DNA of 64,000 nucleotides from an uncultured Bacteroides sp. (GTDB lineage: Bacteria; Bacteroidota; Bacteroidia; Bacteroidales; Bacteroidaceae). The position numbers were made by a program, and so were the translations under genes. The DNA is taken from the NCBI GenBank assembly GCA_947646015.1, contig CANSEY010000018.1:19275-83274 (forward strand), read 5' to 3'. Below, in pieces: positions 15,620 to 24,913 of this stretch. Each line of letters begins with the position of its first letter. The first letter of the stretch is position 1. The notes beneath the pieces are model-generated. The model made no database searches and was not told where the DNA came from. It saw only the letters and a list, made by a program, of their open reading frames with translations.

Positions 15620-17836
15620 ATGGGTAATATAGCAAAAAAAGCGTTTCCCGTGCTTAATATGCATTGTGCGGGATGCGCTAACAATGTAGAAAAGACAGTG
15701 AAAAAGTTGCCGGGAGTCGTTGATGCTTCCGTCAACTTTGCTTCAAATACATTGACGATTTCTTATGAGGACGACAAGCTCACCCCCGGAGAAATCCGTG
15801 CAGCGGTACTTGCTGCCGGTTATGATCTGATAGTAGAAGAAGCGAATAAAGAAGAACGTCGGGAAGAAGAACAGCATAAGCGCTACCTTCGTCTGAAACG
15901 GAAAGTGATCGGCGCGTGGATATTTGTAGTGCCGTTGCTTATCTTTTCGATGTTATTAATGCATATGCCATACTCTAACGAGATACAAATGTTGCTTGCT
16001 ATTCCGGTAATGGTGCTCTTCGGAGGAAGTTTCTTCACGGGGGCATGGAAACAGGCGAAGATCGGTCGTAGCAATATGGATACGTTGGTTGCGTTGAGTA
16101 CCTCGATAGCCTTCCTTTTCAGTTTGTTCAACACTTTCTTTCCGCAGTTTTGGACAGATCGCGGACTGGAACCGCACGTCTATTACGAAGCTTCCGCAGT
16201 GATCATTGCCTTCGTTCTGACCGGAAAGATGATGGAGGAACGCGCCAAAGGAAATACCTCGGATGCCATTCGCAAACTGATGGGAATGCAGCCCAAAGTG
16301 GCACGTGTATTGCGTGGTGGGGTAGAGGAAGAGATACAAATAGACCTGTTGCAGGTAGGCGATATGGTGGTAGTCCGTCCCGGCGAACAGATTCCCGTGG
16401 ATGGTCAGCTTTCGGAGGGCGATTCGTATGTGGATGAAAGTATGATTAGCGGTGAGCCGATTCCGGTAGAGAAGAAAAAGGGCGATAAGGTCCTTGCCGG
16501 AACAATCAATCAGCGCGGTTCCTTCATCATTCGTGCTTCTCAGGTGGGAAGTGATACTGTGCTGGCACGCATCATTCACATGGTGCAGGAAGCACAAGGC
16601 AGCAAAGCTCCTGTGCAGCGTATCGTAGACCGTATTACAGGCATCTTCGTTCCTGTCGTGTTGGGAATTGCCATTCTGACGTTTGTGCTGTGGGTAGCTA
16701 TCGGTGGCAGTGAGTATATTTCTTATGGTATTCTTTCTGCTGTATCCGTTCTGGTCATAGCCTGTCCCTGTGCTCTGGGACTTGCCACACCTACTGCGCT
16801 GATGGTGGGAATCGGTAAAGCTGCCGGACAGCATATTCTGATAAAAGACGCCGTCGCTCTGGAGCAGATGCGTAAGGTAGATGTGGTGGTACTGGATAAA
16901 ACCGGTACTTTGACCGAAGGACATCCTACCGCTACCGGATGGTTGTGGGCACAGCCGCAGGAAGAACACTTCAAAGATGTACTTCTTGCTGCCGAGCTGA
17001 AATCGGAACACCCGTTGGCAGGCGCGATTGTAGCCGTACTCCAAGACGAGGAAAAGATAACTCCCGCTCCTTTGAGCAGTTTTGAAAGCATCACAGGCAA
17101 AGGTATAAAGGTGTCTTATCAAGGTAAGACTTACTGGGTGGGCAGCCATAAACTTCTGAAAGATTTCAGCGCTACAGTAAGCGATGTCATGGCTGATATG
17201 CTGGTACACTACGAATCAGACGGAAACGGAATCATATACTTCGGACGTGAGAATGAACTTTTGGCTATCATTGCCGTTTCCGACCCGATCAAGGCTACTT
17301 CTGCCGAGGCAGTGAAAGAACTGAAACGTCAGGGCATTGATATCTGTATGCTTACCGGTGACGGTCAGCGGACGGCTCTGGCAGTCTCTTCCCGTCTGGG
17401 TATCGAGCGATTTGTGGCAGATGCCTTGCCGGACGATAAAGCCGAATTTGTGCGTGAGCTGCAAATGCAGGGAAAGAAAGTGGCAATGGTGGGCGATGGT
17501 ATCAATGACTCACAGGCACTGGCGTTGGCTGACGTCAGCATTGCTATGGGAAAGGGTACGGATATTGCTATGGATGTCGCTATGGTGACGCTGATGACGT
17601 CCGACTTGCTGTTACTCCCCAAAGCCTTCGAACTGTCCAGGCAGACTGTACGACTGATTCATCAAAACCTTTTCTGGGCATTTATCTACAACCTGATCGG
17701 TATTCCTATCGCTGCCGGAGTATTGTTCCCTATAAACGGATTGTTGCTGAATCCGATGCTGGCAAGTGCCGCCATGGCATTCTCCAGTGTGAGTGTAGTG
17801 CTCAATTCGTTGAGTTTGGGAAGAAGGAAGATTTAA
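15620..17836 (+). CDS. copA: Copper-translocating P1B-type ATPase
   Basis: A 738-residue inner-membrane copper exporter. One N-terminal HMA domain has [14 protein letters not shown] (about residues 13-26). The membrane domain carries the ion-binding [12 protein letters not shown] (about residue 387). The phosphorylation site DKTGTLTEG (about residue 426), the P1B signature SEHPLAGAI, and the hinge [10 protein letters not shown] (about residue 625) are all present, so the pump should be active. CPC in TM6 with a single HMA points to Cu(I). It closes the copper module begun by the HYC_CC_PP gene; a 46-bp inverted repeat follows. Confidence 0.95.
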   Translation: MGNIAKKAFPVLNMHCAGCANNVEKTVKKLPGVVDASVNFASNTLTISYEDDKLTPGEIRAAVLAAGYDLIVEEANKEERREEEQHKRYLRLKRKVIGAWIFVVPLLIFSMLLMHMPYSNEIQMLLAIPVMVLFGGSFFTGAWKQAKIGRSNMDTLVALSTSIAFLFSLFNTFFPQFWTDRGLEPHVYYEASAVIIAFVLTGKMMEERAKGNTSDAIRKLMGMQPKVARVLRGGVEEEIQIDLLQVGDMVVVRPGEQIPVDGQLSEGDSYVDESMISGEPIPVEKKKGDKVLAGTINQRGSFIIRASQVGSDTVLARIIHMVQEAQGSKAPVQRIVDRITGIFVPVVLGIAILTFVLWVAIGGSEYISYGILSAVSVLVIACPCALGLATPTALMVGIGKAAGQHILIKDAVALEQMRKVDVVVLDKTGTLTEGHPTATGWLWAQPQEEHFKDVLLAAELKSEHPLAGAIVAVLQDEEKITPAPLSSFESITGKGIKVSYQGKTYWVGSHKLLKDFSATVSDVMADMLVHYESDGNGIIYFGRENELLAIIAVSDPIKATSAEAVKELKRQGIDICMLTGDGQRTALAVSSRLGIERFVADALPDDKAEFVRELQMQGKKVAMVGDGINDSQALALADVSIAMGKGTDIAMDVAMVTLMTSDLLLLPKAFELSRQTVRLIHQNLFWAFIYNLIGIPIAAGVLFPINGLLLNPMLASAAMAFSSVSVVLNSLSLGRRKI

Positions 17837-17905
17837 GAAGAGAGCCTGCTTAACGTTCTTTTATGGATTTATGGGGCCGACTAAAAAGTCGGTAGTATCT
17901 TAAAT

Positions 17906-18045
17906 CTCCCCCTTCGGGAAGGAGGAGTACCCGTAGGGGGAGGTGGTAGGTGAATACGCAATTTTTTCATTCACAATGGATTAGAGATAACCTTGTTTTA
18001 CCTACCACCCCGCCCTACGGGCACCCCTCCTTCGAGAAGGAGGGG
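17906..18045. repeat. 46-bp-arm inverted repeat downstream of copA
   Basis: Arms at 17906-17951 and 18000-18045 are imperfect reverse complements; each arm is itself made of short self-complementary pieces (CCCTTCGGGAAGG and CCCGTAGGG). It fills the 296-bp gap between copA and the convergent AraC gene. Such GC-rich intergenic repeats recur in Bacteroidetes genomes and may be small mobile repeats. It could also end both transcripts. Confidence 0.75.
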
Positions 18046-18132
18046 AATCCATGCGGATAGTTGGCTCAAATCTGTACATTTGGAGCCAATACGGTATTTC
18101 GGACTGATCCATTGATTTTAGAAGTAACGGAC

Positions 18133-18969
18133 TCAACTATTTCTAAATTCCAGCGGTGACATCCCTACATGCCGTCTGAAGAACTTGCAGAAGAAAGAGG
18201 GATTCGGGAAATTCAGCGAATAAGCTATCTCCTGAATAGTCATATCCGTACCCTTTAGCTGCGCTTTGGCATCGATAATGACAATATAAGCAATAGTATC
18301 CAATACACTTTTCCCCGTCACTTGTTTTACGGTGGTGCTCAGATGTTGCAGAGAGATTCCCAGTTGATCGGCATAGAACTGTGCACAACGCTGGTCTTTG
18401 TAGTGTTCAGTGATCAGTTGAATCAACTTCCGGCAAATCTCCTTCTTACGGTTCGAATGATTGTTTCCCGAATAATTCCGGTACATCAGCTGGATGCTTG
18501 TCAGAATAGTCTGGAGTGATAAGTCCGCCAATTTGGAGTCCATCTTGAAAGACTCGTCACAACTGGCATGAGACAACAAGGCAAAATATTCCTTCAGATA
18601 GTCAGCGATATTCTCGGAAAGAGGGATGATCGGCTGTTCTATCAGCTTGGGATAAGCGTTCCCGATAGTGGTCAGCAAGTTGATATGTCCGATACATTTC
18701 GCAGAGAATCCGGCAAAACAAAGACTAACCTTTTCCGCTTTCTCACGGAACTGTATGATTGTTCCGGGAAGTAATGTAATCAGATCATTCGGGTGAACCT
18801 CGTATTCCAACAGATTGATGGAGACTTTCATGGTTCCTTCCGTACAGATGGCGAAAATACACGCCTGCAGCCGGCACGATTGTTTGTAGATGTTCAGAAT
18901 ATCTTCGGTTACTTTAGTCCATGCCAACACCTCCAGAGGCAAATCTACTTGTGGAACTTCCATTTTCAT
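18133..18969 (-). CDS. AraC-family transcriptional regulator
   Basis: A 278-residue regulator with an N-terminal sensing domain (about 1-170) and a C-terminal AraC DNA-binding domain. The two helix-turn-helix units are visible: FYADQLGISLQHLSTTVKQ with VTGKSVLDTI, and DMTIQEIAYSLNFPNPSFFC with FRRHVGMSPLEFR. I took ATG at 18969 (MKMEVPQVDLPLEVLAW); the frame remains open to 19020. It is convergent with copA and divergent from lipB. Whether it controls the copper module is unknown; the ligand pocket has no obvious metal motif. Confidence 0.85.
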   Translation of the reverse strand: MKMEVPQVDLPLEVLAWTKVTEDILNIYKQSCRLQACIFAICTEGTMKVSINLLEYEVHPNDLITLLPGTIIQFREKAEKVSLCFAGFSAKCIGHINLLTTIGNAYPKLIEQPIIPLSENIADYLKEYFALLSHASCDESFKMDSKLADLSLQTILTSIQLMYRNYSGNNHSNRKKEICRKLIQLITEHYKDQRCAQFYADQLGISLQHLSTTVKQVTGKSVLDTIAYIVIIDAKAQLKGTDMTIQEIAYSLNFPNPSFFCKFFRRHVGMSPLEFRNS

Positions 18970-19045
18970 AAGAGTGTTTGTTATCTTTGGTTTAGAGTGC
19001 TTGTTATATTCGGTCCGCAAATGTACGATTTTTCTTTTTATTTCT

Positions 19046-19053
19046 TACTTTTG
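19046..19053 (+). promoter_or_regulatory. Putative -7 box of lipB
   Basis: TACTTTTG fits TAnnTTTG and ends five bases before the lipB ATG at 19059, implying a very short leader, as for yigZ. Confidence 0.35.
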
Positions 19054-19058
19054 TCCTC

Positions 19059-19742
19059 ATGAAAACTGTATTAGTAGACTGGAATTTGATTCCATACGCC
19101 GAGGCATGGCAGCGGCAGACAGAATGGTTTGATACCCTTGTCTGCGCAAAAGCGCAGGGAGAACCCTATGAAAACCGTATTATTATGTGCGAACATCCGC
19201 ACGTCTATACTTTGGGACGTAGCGGAAAAGAAAAGAATATGCTGTTGAATGACGATCAGCTGAAAGCCATTCAGGCTACCCTTTTCCATATAGATCGGGG
19301 AGGGGATATCACGTATCATGGTCCCGGACAGCTAGTCTGTTATCCGATCTTGAATCTGGAAGAGTTTCATCTGGGGCTGAAGGAATATGTGCACCTGCTC
19401 GAAGAGGCTGTGATACGTGTCTGTGCCTCCTATGGCATTGAAGCGGGACGGCTTGAAAAGGCAACAGGTGTCTGGCTGGAAGGGAGTACGCCCCGTGCCC
19501 GTAAGATTTGTGCGATCGGGGTGAGGAGCAGCCATTACGTCACCATGCACGGACTGGCTCTGAATGTGAATACGGATTTACGCTATTTCAGCTATATTCA
19601 TCCTTGTGGCTTTATAGATAAAGGCGTCACTTCTCTTCGTCAGGAACTGAAGCACGAAGTGCCTATGGACGAAGTGAAGCAACGCCTCGAATGCGAGCTT
19701 AGCAGACTGCTGAACGAAAAAAAACAGCAGATTGCTCAATGA
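19059..19742 (+). CDS. lipB: Lipoyl(octanoyl) transferase
   Basis: A 227-residue cytosolic enzyme that moves octanoate from acyl carrier protein to lipoyl domains, including the H-protein used by GcvP. Signature segments: HPHVYTLGRSGKEKN, RGGDITYHGPGQLVCYPIL (about residues 75-93), ARKICAIGVRSSHYVTMHGLALNV holding the conserved Lys and His, and PCGFIDKGVTSL with the family's usual Cys. The last codons (NEKKQQIAQ) overlap the first two units of a 25-bp repeat array, so the extreme C-terminus is probably non-essential. Confidence 0.95.
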   Translation: MKTVLVDWNLIPYAEAWQRQTEWFDTLVCAKAQGEPYENRIIMCEHPHVYTLGRSGKEKNMLLNDDQLKAIQATLFHIDRGGDITYHGPGQLVCYPILNLEEFHLGLKEYVHLLEEAVIRVCASYGIEAGRLEKATGVWLEGSTPRARKICAIGVRSSHYVTMHGLALNVNTDLRYFSYIHPCGFIDKGVTSLRQELKHEVPMDEVKQRLECELSRLLNEKKQQIAQ

Positions 19743-19790
19743 AAGAACCCGGCAGACTCTGCTCAATGATAAAACTTAGCGGACTGCCCG
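19702..19790. repeat. 25-bp-period degenerate array at the lipB 3' end
   Basis: A motif near GCAGAYTGCT occurs at 19702, 19727, 19752 and 19779 (spacings 25, 25, 27). The first two units are inside the lipB coding end and the rest are between lipB and the convergent PorV/PorQ-like gene. This is weaker than arrays A-D but similar in style. Confidence 0.5.
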
Positions 19791-19800
19791 AAGGAAAAGC

Positions 19801-20733
19801 CTAGAAGACGATTCCAATGCCGAGCTGCCATGTCTTATGCATGAAACAGTCTTTATCAGCCAGTGCATAAGAGAAATCTGCGCGAATCGGCCAGAAGTTG
19901 ATTCCGCAGCCCAGTGTACCGTAGTTGCCTGTTCCTTTGTCGTTATCCCCGAAGTGGTATCCTCCGCGGATAATTCCATATTTCAGGAAATTATATTCCG
20001 CTCCGATGCCGGCTTGAAGATGGCGGTACTCGGACGGGAGCAGGTAATTGAAGTCAAGAGCCACCTGCAAGCGGTTGTCCATACTGAACGGCAGGTCGAT
20101 GGCACCACCCAGTCCCAGTCGGGCAGGCAGTTTCTGTCCGTCCAGCTTGCTGCCCAGGTTGGCAGCTTGAAATCCGATTGTCCATGAAGCCATTTCGTCC
20201 AGAATACCCATGCTGCGATGGTAGCTGGCACCGAGGTCCACGGAGACTGACCCTTTGCTGTCCGCATCCTTATAGGCTTTTGCCTGCAGATATCTGAGTG
20301 TTAATGAAAGGGACAGGTTTTTGGCTACATTTCTAAAGTATGCGGCTTCTACGTTCCATGCGCGGGCATGATCTTCCGCACCGTCCTGCCAATGAAAATC
20401 GGCATCTTTGTAGTGACGGAATCCTACGCTAAATCCGTGCTTCCCTTCCCGTCCGATGCGGTAGAAAAGGGATGCGCTATGCATTCCAAAGTCTTTATTT
20501 ATGTCAGCGTATGAGTAGCTGGCACCCATTACATCCTGCGAGAAAGCGATGGTGGAAGCGTTATGAAAGATAGCCGTGCTTCCATTGTCAGTGATAGCCA
20601 GTCCTGTGCCGGCCATACCTGCCGATTGGGCATCCGGAGTAATCTCCAGAAAAGAGGCGCTTGCCACTCCCTGTGCTCCCAGAAAAGTAGGCAACAGACA
20701 CGACGCGAGAAGTAAATGTTTTACTCGTTTCAT
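19801..20733 (-). CDS. PorV/PorQ-like outer-membrane beta-barrel protein
   Basis: A 310-residue predicted outer-membrane barrel. MKRVKHLLLASCLLPTFLGAQ is a signal peptide. The segment ASFLEITPDAQSAGMAGTGL resembles the start of PorV/PorQ (UPF0164) proteins, and amphipathic strands run to the final GIGIVF. PorV and PorQ belong to the type IX secretion system, but no other such gene is here, and gut Bacteroides generally lack that system, so this member probably does something else. I chose ATG at 20733 because the longer frame overlaps the upstream gene and lacks a signal peptide. It starts 12 bp after the esterase-DUF1460 gene stops, so they are likely one unit. Confidence 0.75.
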   Translation of the reverse strand: MKRVKHLLLASCLLPTFLGAQGVASASFLEITPDAQSAGMAGTGLAITDNGSTAIFHNASTIAFSQDVMGASYSYADINKDFGMHSASLFYRIGREGKHGFSVGFRHYKDADFHWQDGAEDHARAWNVEAAYFRNVAKNLSLSLTLRYLQAKAYKDADSKGSVSVDLGASYHRSMGILDEMASWTIGFQAANLGSKLDGQKLPARLGLGGAIDLPFSMDNRLQVALDFNYLLPSEYRHLQAGIGAEYNFLKYGIIRGGYHFGDNDKGTGNYGTLGCGINFWPIRADFSYALADKDCFMHKTWQLGIGIVF

Positions 20734-20744
20734 AATCATTTGTT

Positions 20745-22292
20745 TTAAGGGTGAGACATCCGGACGACACGTATGCCGCTCCATGATTTATTATTGCGAA
20801 GCATTTGGCTGAGAGGCTCTTCGCTGACAACAACCTTGCCAAGCGTAGAAGAGGCGTGAAGCAAATGCAACTTTCCGTTTATATATTCGGCTATCCCTAC
20901 ATGAGCTACATCCAGTCCCGGAAGATTCGTGGTGATGGCGATGATATCACCGTCCATGATCCACGGAAGTCCTGCGTCGGGGAGTTTGCCTTTAGGTAGC
21001 CAGTGTACCTTTTTCCCGGACAATGCCTTTTCATGCTCGGCCATCCGTTTCACGTTCTCCGGCGAATCCGCCAGTTGCCTGTACTTTTGGGGATGGGTGG
21101 ACATATAAGAGAGAGACAGTTTGGTGGTCTGCGTACTGTTTTGTGCAGTAACGTCTTCCAGAAATCCTTGGCGGACACCGTTCTCAATCCAGTCGGAGGT
21201 ATAGTGCAACCGCGAAGTGTATCCGTCGATCACACCGTCCCGATAACGTATCTTTTGCAGATTATCGGCAAAAGAAGACCCCATCGCCTGAGCCAGCGTA
21301 TATTCGACGAAAGTAAGGCAATCTACCGTTTGGGGCAGGATGACTAACTTTTCTTCCGTTCCCTGATCCAGTGTGTTGGCTACATACTTTGTTCCAAGGT
21401 ACGTCTTTCCGATTCTCAGCATCGGTGCTGTTTCCTTCGGAAATACGACACCGTCACGCAACCACTTTTCGAGTTCCTGTGTCCATTGTTGCTTATACTT
21501 GAAGTTGTCCCGGAATCCCCAGCCATGTCCGCCGGTAGGGTAGACATGAAGCGATGCGGGAACATTGTTTTTCTGTAAAGCGAGATAATAGTTCACTCCG
21601 TTGGAAGGAGGCACGGCACCGTCATCAGAAGACAGGACGATAAAGGCTTGCGGAGTATCGGATGTCACTTGCAGTTCGTTGGAGAAGAGTACCCCTTGTT
21701 CTGCGGTCGGATTTCCGCCCAGAAGCTCTTTTCTCGAACCGCCATGAGTACTTTGCGTCATGGTGACCACCGGATAAAGCAGAATCTGAAAGTCGGGACG
21801 CGATGCCGCACTGTAATGGGTGGCAAGGGTAGAGGCGAGATGTCCTCCGGCGGATGCTCCCATGATTCCTATTTTGCGGGGATGGATATTCCATTCTCCG
21901 GCATGCTCGCATACGATGCGAATCGCTCTTTCCGCATCCGATAAGGGGACTTCGCAATGACCGTTCGGCATCCGGTACTTTAATACAACGTAAGTGATGC
22001 CCTGTCCGCAGAACCAGGGTGCCATATCGTGTCCTTCATGATCCATGGCGAGGCGGCTGTAGCCACCTCCGGGACACATGATGACAGCCATTCCGTTCGG
22101 CTGCGGTGCACGGTAAACGGTTATGGTGGGGTCGGTGACATTGCTGAGTCTATGGGGTGACACTTCCTTTTCCCCGCCGGTCAGCCCGTTGGAGTTGGGA
22201 GCACCGTCGGGCCACAAAGGTAGCTCGACGGGCTGTTGTGCAAATGTCATTGCAGTCATAAGTGATACTATAACAGATAACAGTTTCCTCAT
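20745..22292 (-). CDS. Fusion of alpha/beta-hydrolase esterase and DUF1460 amidase-like domain
   Basis: A 515-residue exported protein with a signal peptide ending MTFAQQ. Residues about 20-280 form an alpha/beta-hydrolase of the acetyl-esterase/lipase type: VIMCPGGGYSRLAMDHEG near the oxyanion region, GIMGASAGGHLAS with the nucleophile Ser in GxSxG, and a late PTGGHGWGF with the catalytic His. Residues about 295-510 form a DUF1460 domain, related to NlpC/P60 cell-wall peptidases, with the candidate nucleophile in TVDCLTFVEY and a His in GLDVAHVGIAEY. The pairing suggests an envelope enzyme that both deacylates and cuts a cell-wall or glycan substrate. The substrate is unknown. Upstream is an OPT transporter, one base away. 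Confidence 0.8.
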   Translation of the reverse strand: MRKLLSVIVSLMTAMTFAQQPVELPLWPDGAPNSNGLTGGEKEVSPHRLSNVTDPTITVYRAPQPNGMAVIMCPGGGYSRLAMDHEGHDMAPWFCGQGITYVVLKYRMPNGHCEVPLSDAERAIRIVCEHAGEWNIHPRKIGIMGASAGGHLASTLATHYSAASRPDFQILLYPVVTMTQSTHGGSRKELLGGNPTAEQGVLFSNELQVTSDTPQAFIVLSSDDGAVPPSNGVNYYLALQKNNVPASLHVYPTGGHGWGFRDNFKYKQQWTQELEKWLRDGVVFPKETAPMLRIGKTYLGTKYVANTLDQGTEEKLVILPQTVDCLTFVEYTLAQAMGSSFADNLQKIRYRDGVIDGYTSRLHYTSDWIENGVRQGFLEDVTAQNSTQTTKLSLSYMSTHPQKYRQLADSPENVKRMAEHEKALSGKKVHWLPKGKLPDAGLPWIMDGDIIAITTNLPGLDVAHVGIAEYINGKLHLLHASSTLGKVVVSEEPLSQMLRNNKSWSGIRVVRMSHP

Positions 22293-22293
22293 C

Positions 22294-24282
22294 TTATTTT
22301 ACTTTCATGGAAGCCTTGATAAAGTAGAGGATCAATAAAGCGTAAGCTCCTAATGCTAACACTTCCGACCAGGTATTGTTCAGCCAGGCTTCGTTGACCA
22401 GATTGATACCGCCGAAACGCATTGCCGCGCTCACTACTCCCATCAATGCGCCTCCTGCAATGAAACCGGATGCCAGCAACGTACCTTTTTCACCTCTTTC
22501 CGTATTGAGTGCCGTATCCTTGCTGCGGCTTGTTACATACCAGTTGACGGCACCGCCTACTACCAGCGGCACATTCAGCTCCAACGGAATAAACATACCC
22601 AGCGCAAAGGCCAGTGCGGGAATCTTGAAGAATGTCAGCACGATAGCAAGGATTGCACCGATGCCATACAGCAGCCAGGGGGCACCTACGCCGCTCATCA
22701 GCGGTTCGATAACGGCAGCCATCGCATTGGCCTGTGGTGCAGCCAGTGCGCCGCTGGTGAAGCCGTATGTCTTGTTCAGTATAATCATTACACCGCCTAC
22801 TGTAGCAGCAGAAACGATGGTTCCCAAGAATTTCCATGTTTCCTGTTTGGCAGGCGTACTACCCAGCCAGTAACCGATCTTCAAGTCGGTGATGAAACCG
22901 CCCGCCATAGACAGTGCCGTACATACTACGCCACCCATCACAAGTGCGGCCACCATGCCCGAAGGACCTTTCAGTCCGACAGCTACCATCACTACGGAAG
23001 CCAGAATCAGTGTCATCAATGTCATTCCCGATACCGGATTGGTGCCTACAATGGCAATCGCATTGGCAGCTACCGTTGTGAACAGGAAGGAAATGCCTGC
23101 TACCAGCGCAATCGCTACCAGCGTATGGACGATATTTCCCTGCATGATATCGAAGTAGAAGAACAGCACGATCAGAATCAGCGTAAGGATAGAGCCGATA
23201 GCGATGATTTTCATCGAAAGATCACGCTGTGTACGCACGATATTCTTTTCTACATTGCCTTTACCGCCCATTTCTTTGGCAGCCAGTCCGACGGCACTCT
23301 TGATGATTCCCCACGAACGGATAATACCGATGACACCTGCCATGGCAATACCGCCGATACCGATGCTCTTGGCGTAATACTTGAAGATTTCTTCGGGGCT
23401 CATCATGCCTACCGTAGAAGTGATTTCGGGGTTCCATGCGTTCAGCACGCTGTCTCCCCAGATGGCGGACATTCCCGGAATGATGATCCACCATACTGCC
23501 AGTGATCCGGCACAGATGATGGAAGCATATTTCAGTCCGACGATATAGCCCAGACCGAGTACGGCAGCTCCCGTATTTACTTTGAATACCAGTTTCGCTT
23601 TCTCAGCCAGCATTTCTCCGGCTCCGCATACGCGGGTGGTGAAGTTCTCGTTCCACCAGCCGAAAGTGGCCACGATGAAGTCATACAATCCACCGATCAT
23701 TCCCGCCATCAACAGCGGTTTGGCCTGGCTGCCGCTCTTTTCTCCGGACACCAGCACCTGTGTGGTAGCGGTTGCTTCGGGGAAAGGATATTTGCCGTGC
23801 ATATCGCTGACGAAATATTTGCGGAAAGGAATCAGAAACAGGATACCCAGTACGCCACCCAGCAGCGAGCTGATAAATACCTGCATAAAGCTGACTGTCA
23901 TCTCAGGATATTTGACTTGAAGGATATAAAGGGCGGGGAGGGTAAAGATGGCTCCGGCAACGATTACACCGGAACACGCTCCGATAGACTGGATAATTAC
24001 ATTTTCTCCTAACGCATTTTTTCTTTTGGCTGCACCGGAGACTCCTACGGCAATGATGGCTATCGGAATAGCGGCTTCGAATACTTGTCCCACTTTCAGC
24101 CCCAGATAGGCGGCGGCTGCCGAGAAAAGGATGGCCATGGCGATACCCCATGTTACTGACCAGAAGTTTACTTCCGGATAATTTTTGGAAGGACTCATCA
24201 GGGGATTGTACACTTCTCCTGCTTTTAACTCTCTGAACGCGTTCTCGGGTAGTCCGGTGAATTTGTCTTCTTCTTGTTTCAT
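22294..24282 (-). CDS. OPT-family oligopeptide transporter
   Basis: A 662-residue inner-membrane protein with about 14-16 hydrophobic segments. It is recognised as the OPT family by the opening LKAGEVYNPLMSPSKNYPEVNFWSV-type region, by KYPFPEATATTQVLVSGEK-like text in the first third, and by GIVGTNP-type glycine-rich loops later. The family moves oligopeptides or metal-siderophore-like compounds with protons. The stop codon is one base from the start of the esterase-DUF1460 gene, so the pair may process and import a peptide, for example a cell-wall fragment; this is inference. Confidence 0.9.
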   Translation of the reverse strand: MKQEEDKFTGLPENAFRELKAGEVYNPLMSPSKNYPEVNFWSVTWGIAMAILFSAAAAYLGLKVGQVFEAAIPIAIIAVGVSGAAKRKNALGENVIIQSIGACSGVIVAGAIFTLPALYILQVKYPEMTVSFMQVFISSLLGGVLGILFLIPFRKYFVSDMHGKYPFPEATATTQVLVSGEKSGSQAKPLLMAGMIGGLYDFIVATFGWWNENFTTRVCGAGEMLAEKAKLVFKVNTGAAVLGLGYIVGLKYASIICAGSLAVWWIIIPGMSAIWGDSVLNAWNPEITSTVGMMSPEEIFKYYAKSIGIGGIAMAGVIGIIRSWGIIKSAVGLAAKEMGGKGNVEKNIVRTQRDLSMKIIAIGSILTLILIVLFFYFDIMQGNIVHTLVAIALVAGISFLFTTVAANAIAIVGTNPVSGMTLMTLILASVVMVAVGLKGPSGMVAALVMGGVVCTALSMAGGFITDLKIGYWLGSTPAKQETWKFLGTIVSAATVGGVMIILNKTYGFTSGALAAPQANAMAAVIEPLMSGVGAPWLLYGIGAILAIVLTFFKIPALAFALGMFIPLELNVPLVVGGAVNWYVTSRSKDTALNTERGEKGTLLASGFIAGGALMGVVSAAMRFGGINLVNEAWLNNTWSEVLALGAYALLILYFIKASMKVK

Positions 24283-24324
24283 ATTATATTTTTAGTAGTT
24301 TATGCTTAATGGACTTCAAAGTAA

Positions 24325-24358
24325 ACAAAAAAAAAGGAGAATCGAAAGATTCTCCTTT
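24325..24358 (-). terminator. Terminator of the DUF1573 gene
   Basis: An 11-bp stem (24333-24343 with 24348-24358) closed by a GAAA-type tetraloop, followed on the minus strand by nine or more T. It ends the DUF1573 transcript. Confidence 0.8.
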
Positions 24359-24377
24359 ACGTTATGTCTATTTTTTC

Positions 24378-24773
24378 TTACTTCTCGTCTTTCGGGGTCA
24401 TATCGCCTTCGATATAGAGGCGTACCATTTCGGTTTTTGCGTTGGTACGCAGGGTAATCGACTTTTTGAAGTGTCCCGGATATTTACCTGTTCCGTTGTA
24501 AGTTACTTTGATTGTACCTTTCTTTCCCGGCTGGATCGGTTCTTTGGTATATTCGGGCACTGTGCATCCGCAAGACGCTACCGCCTGATGAATTACTAAA
24601 GGAGCATCACCGATATTAGTGAAAGTGAATACGCAGCTTACTACCGGACTGTTTTCTGAGAATTTTCCAAAGTCGTGTGTTGTTTTGTCAAACTTGATAT
24701 CAGCGTTAGTCTGGGCAAAAGCGAAACTTACTCCTACCACTAACAAGGTCATTAAAAAAAGTATCTTTTTCAT
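24378..24773 (-). CDS. DUF1573 domain protein
   Basis: A 131-residue exported protein: signal peptide ending AFAQ, then one DUF1573 domain. The family core is clear: IKFDKTTHDFGKFSENSPVV, FTNIGDAPLVIHQAVASCGCTVPEYT (Cys-Gly-Cys pair), and the strand GTIKVTYNGTGKYPGHF. DUF1573 is an immunoglobulin-like (ASPM-SPD-2-Hydin) fold, widespread in Bacteroidetes and of unknown function, probably periplasmic. It stands alone with its own terminator. Confidence 0.9.
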   Translation of the reverse strand: MKKILFLMTLLVVGVSFAFAQTNADIKFDKTTHDFGKFSENSPVVSCVFTFTNIGDAPLVIHQAVASCGCTVPEYTKEPIQPGKKGTIKVTYNGTGKYPGHFKKSITLRTNAKTEMVRLYIEGDMTPKDEK

Positions 24774-24913
24774 TTTTCCTTCTTTTTATTGATTACAAAC
24801 GCCAAAGGTAACGCTTTTCCCTGAAATTATCCCGTCGGCAGAGTTAATTTTATCGAAAAAGGGAATAAAATAACTTCTGTTTATCATCGTCCTTGGGCTT
24901 GGCAATCCTGACC

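Noticed and set aside
15956-17209. 417-codon antisense frame opposite copA
   Set aside because: It lies entirely within a gene with complete P-type ATPase motifs; its translation is a Cys/His/Ser-rich shadow with no recognised domain.
19801-20733. Evidence for a type IX secretion system
   Set aside because: Only one PorV/PorQ-like barrel is present and no other Por or Spr component lies in the window.
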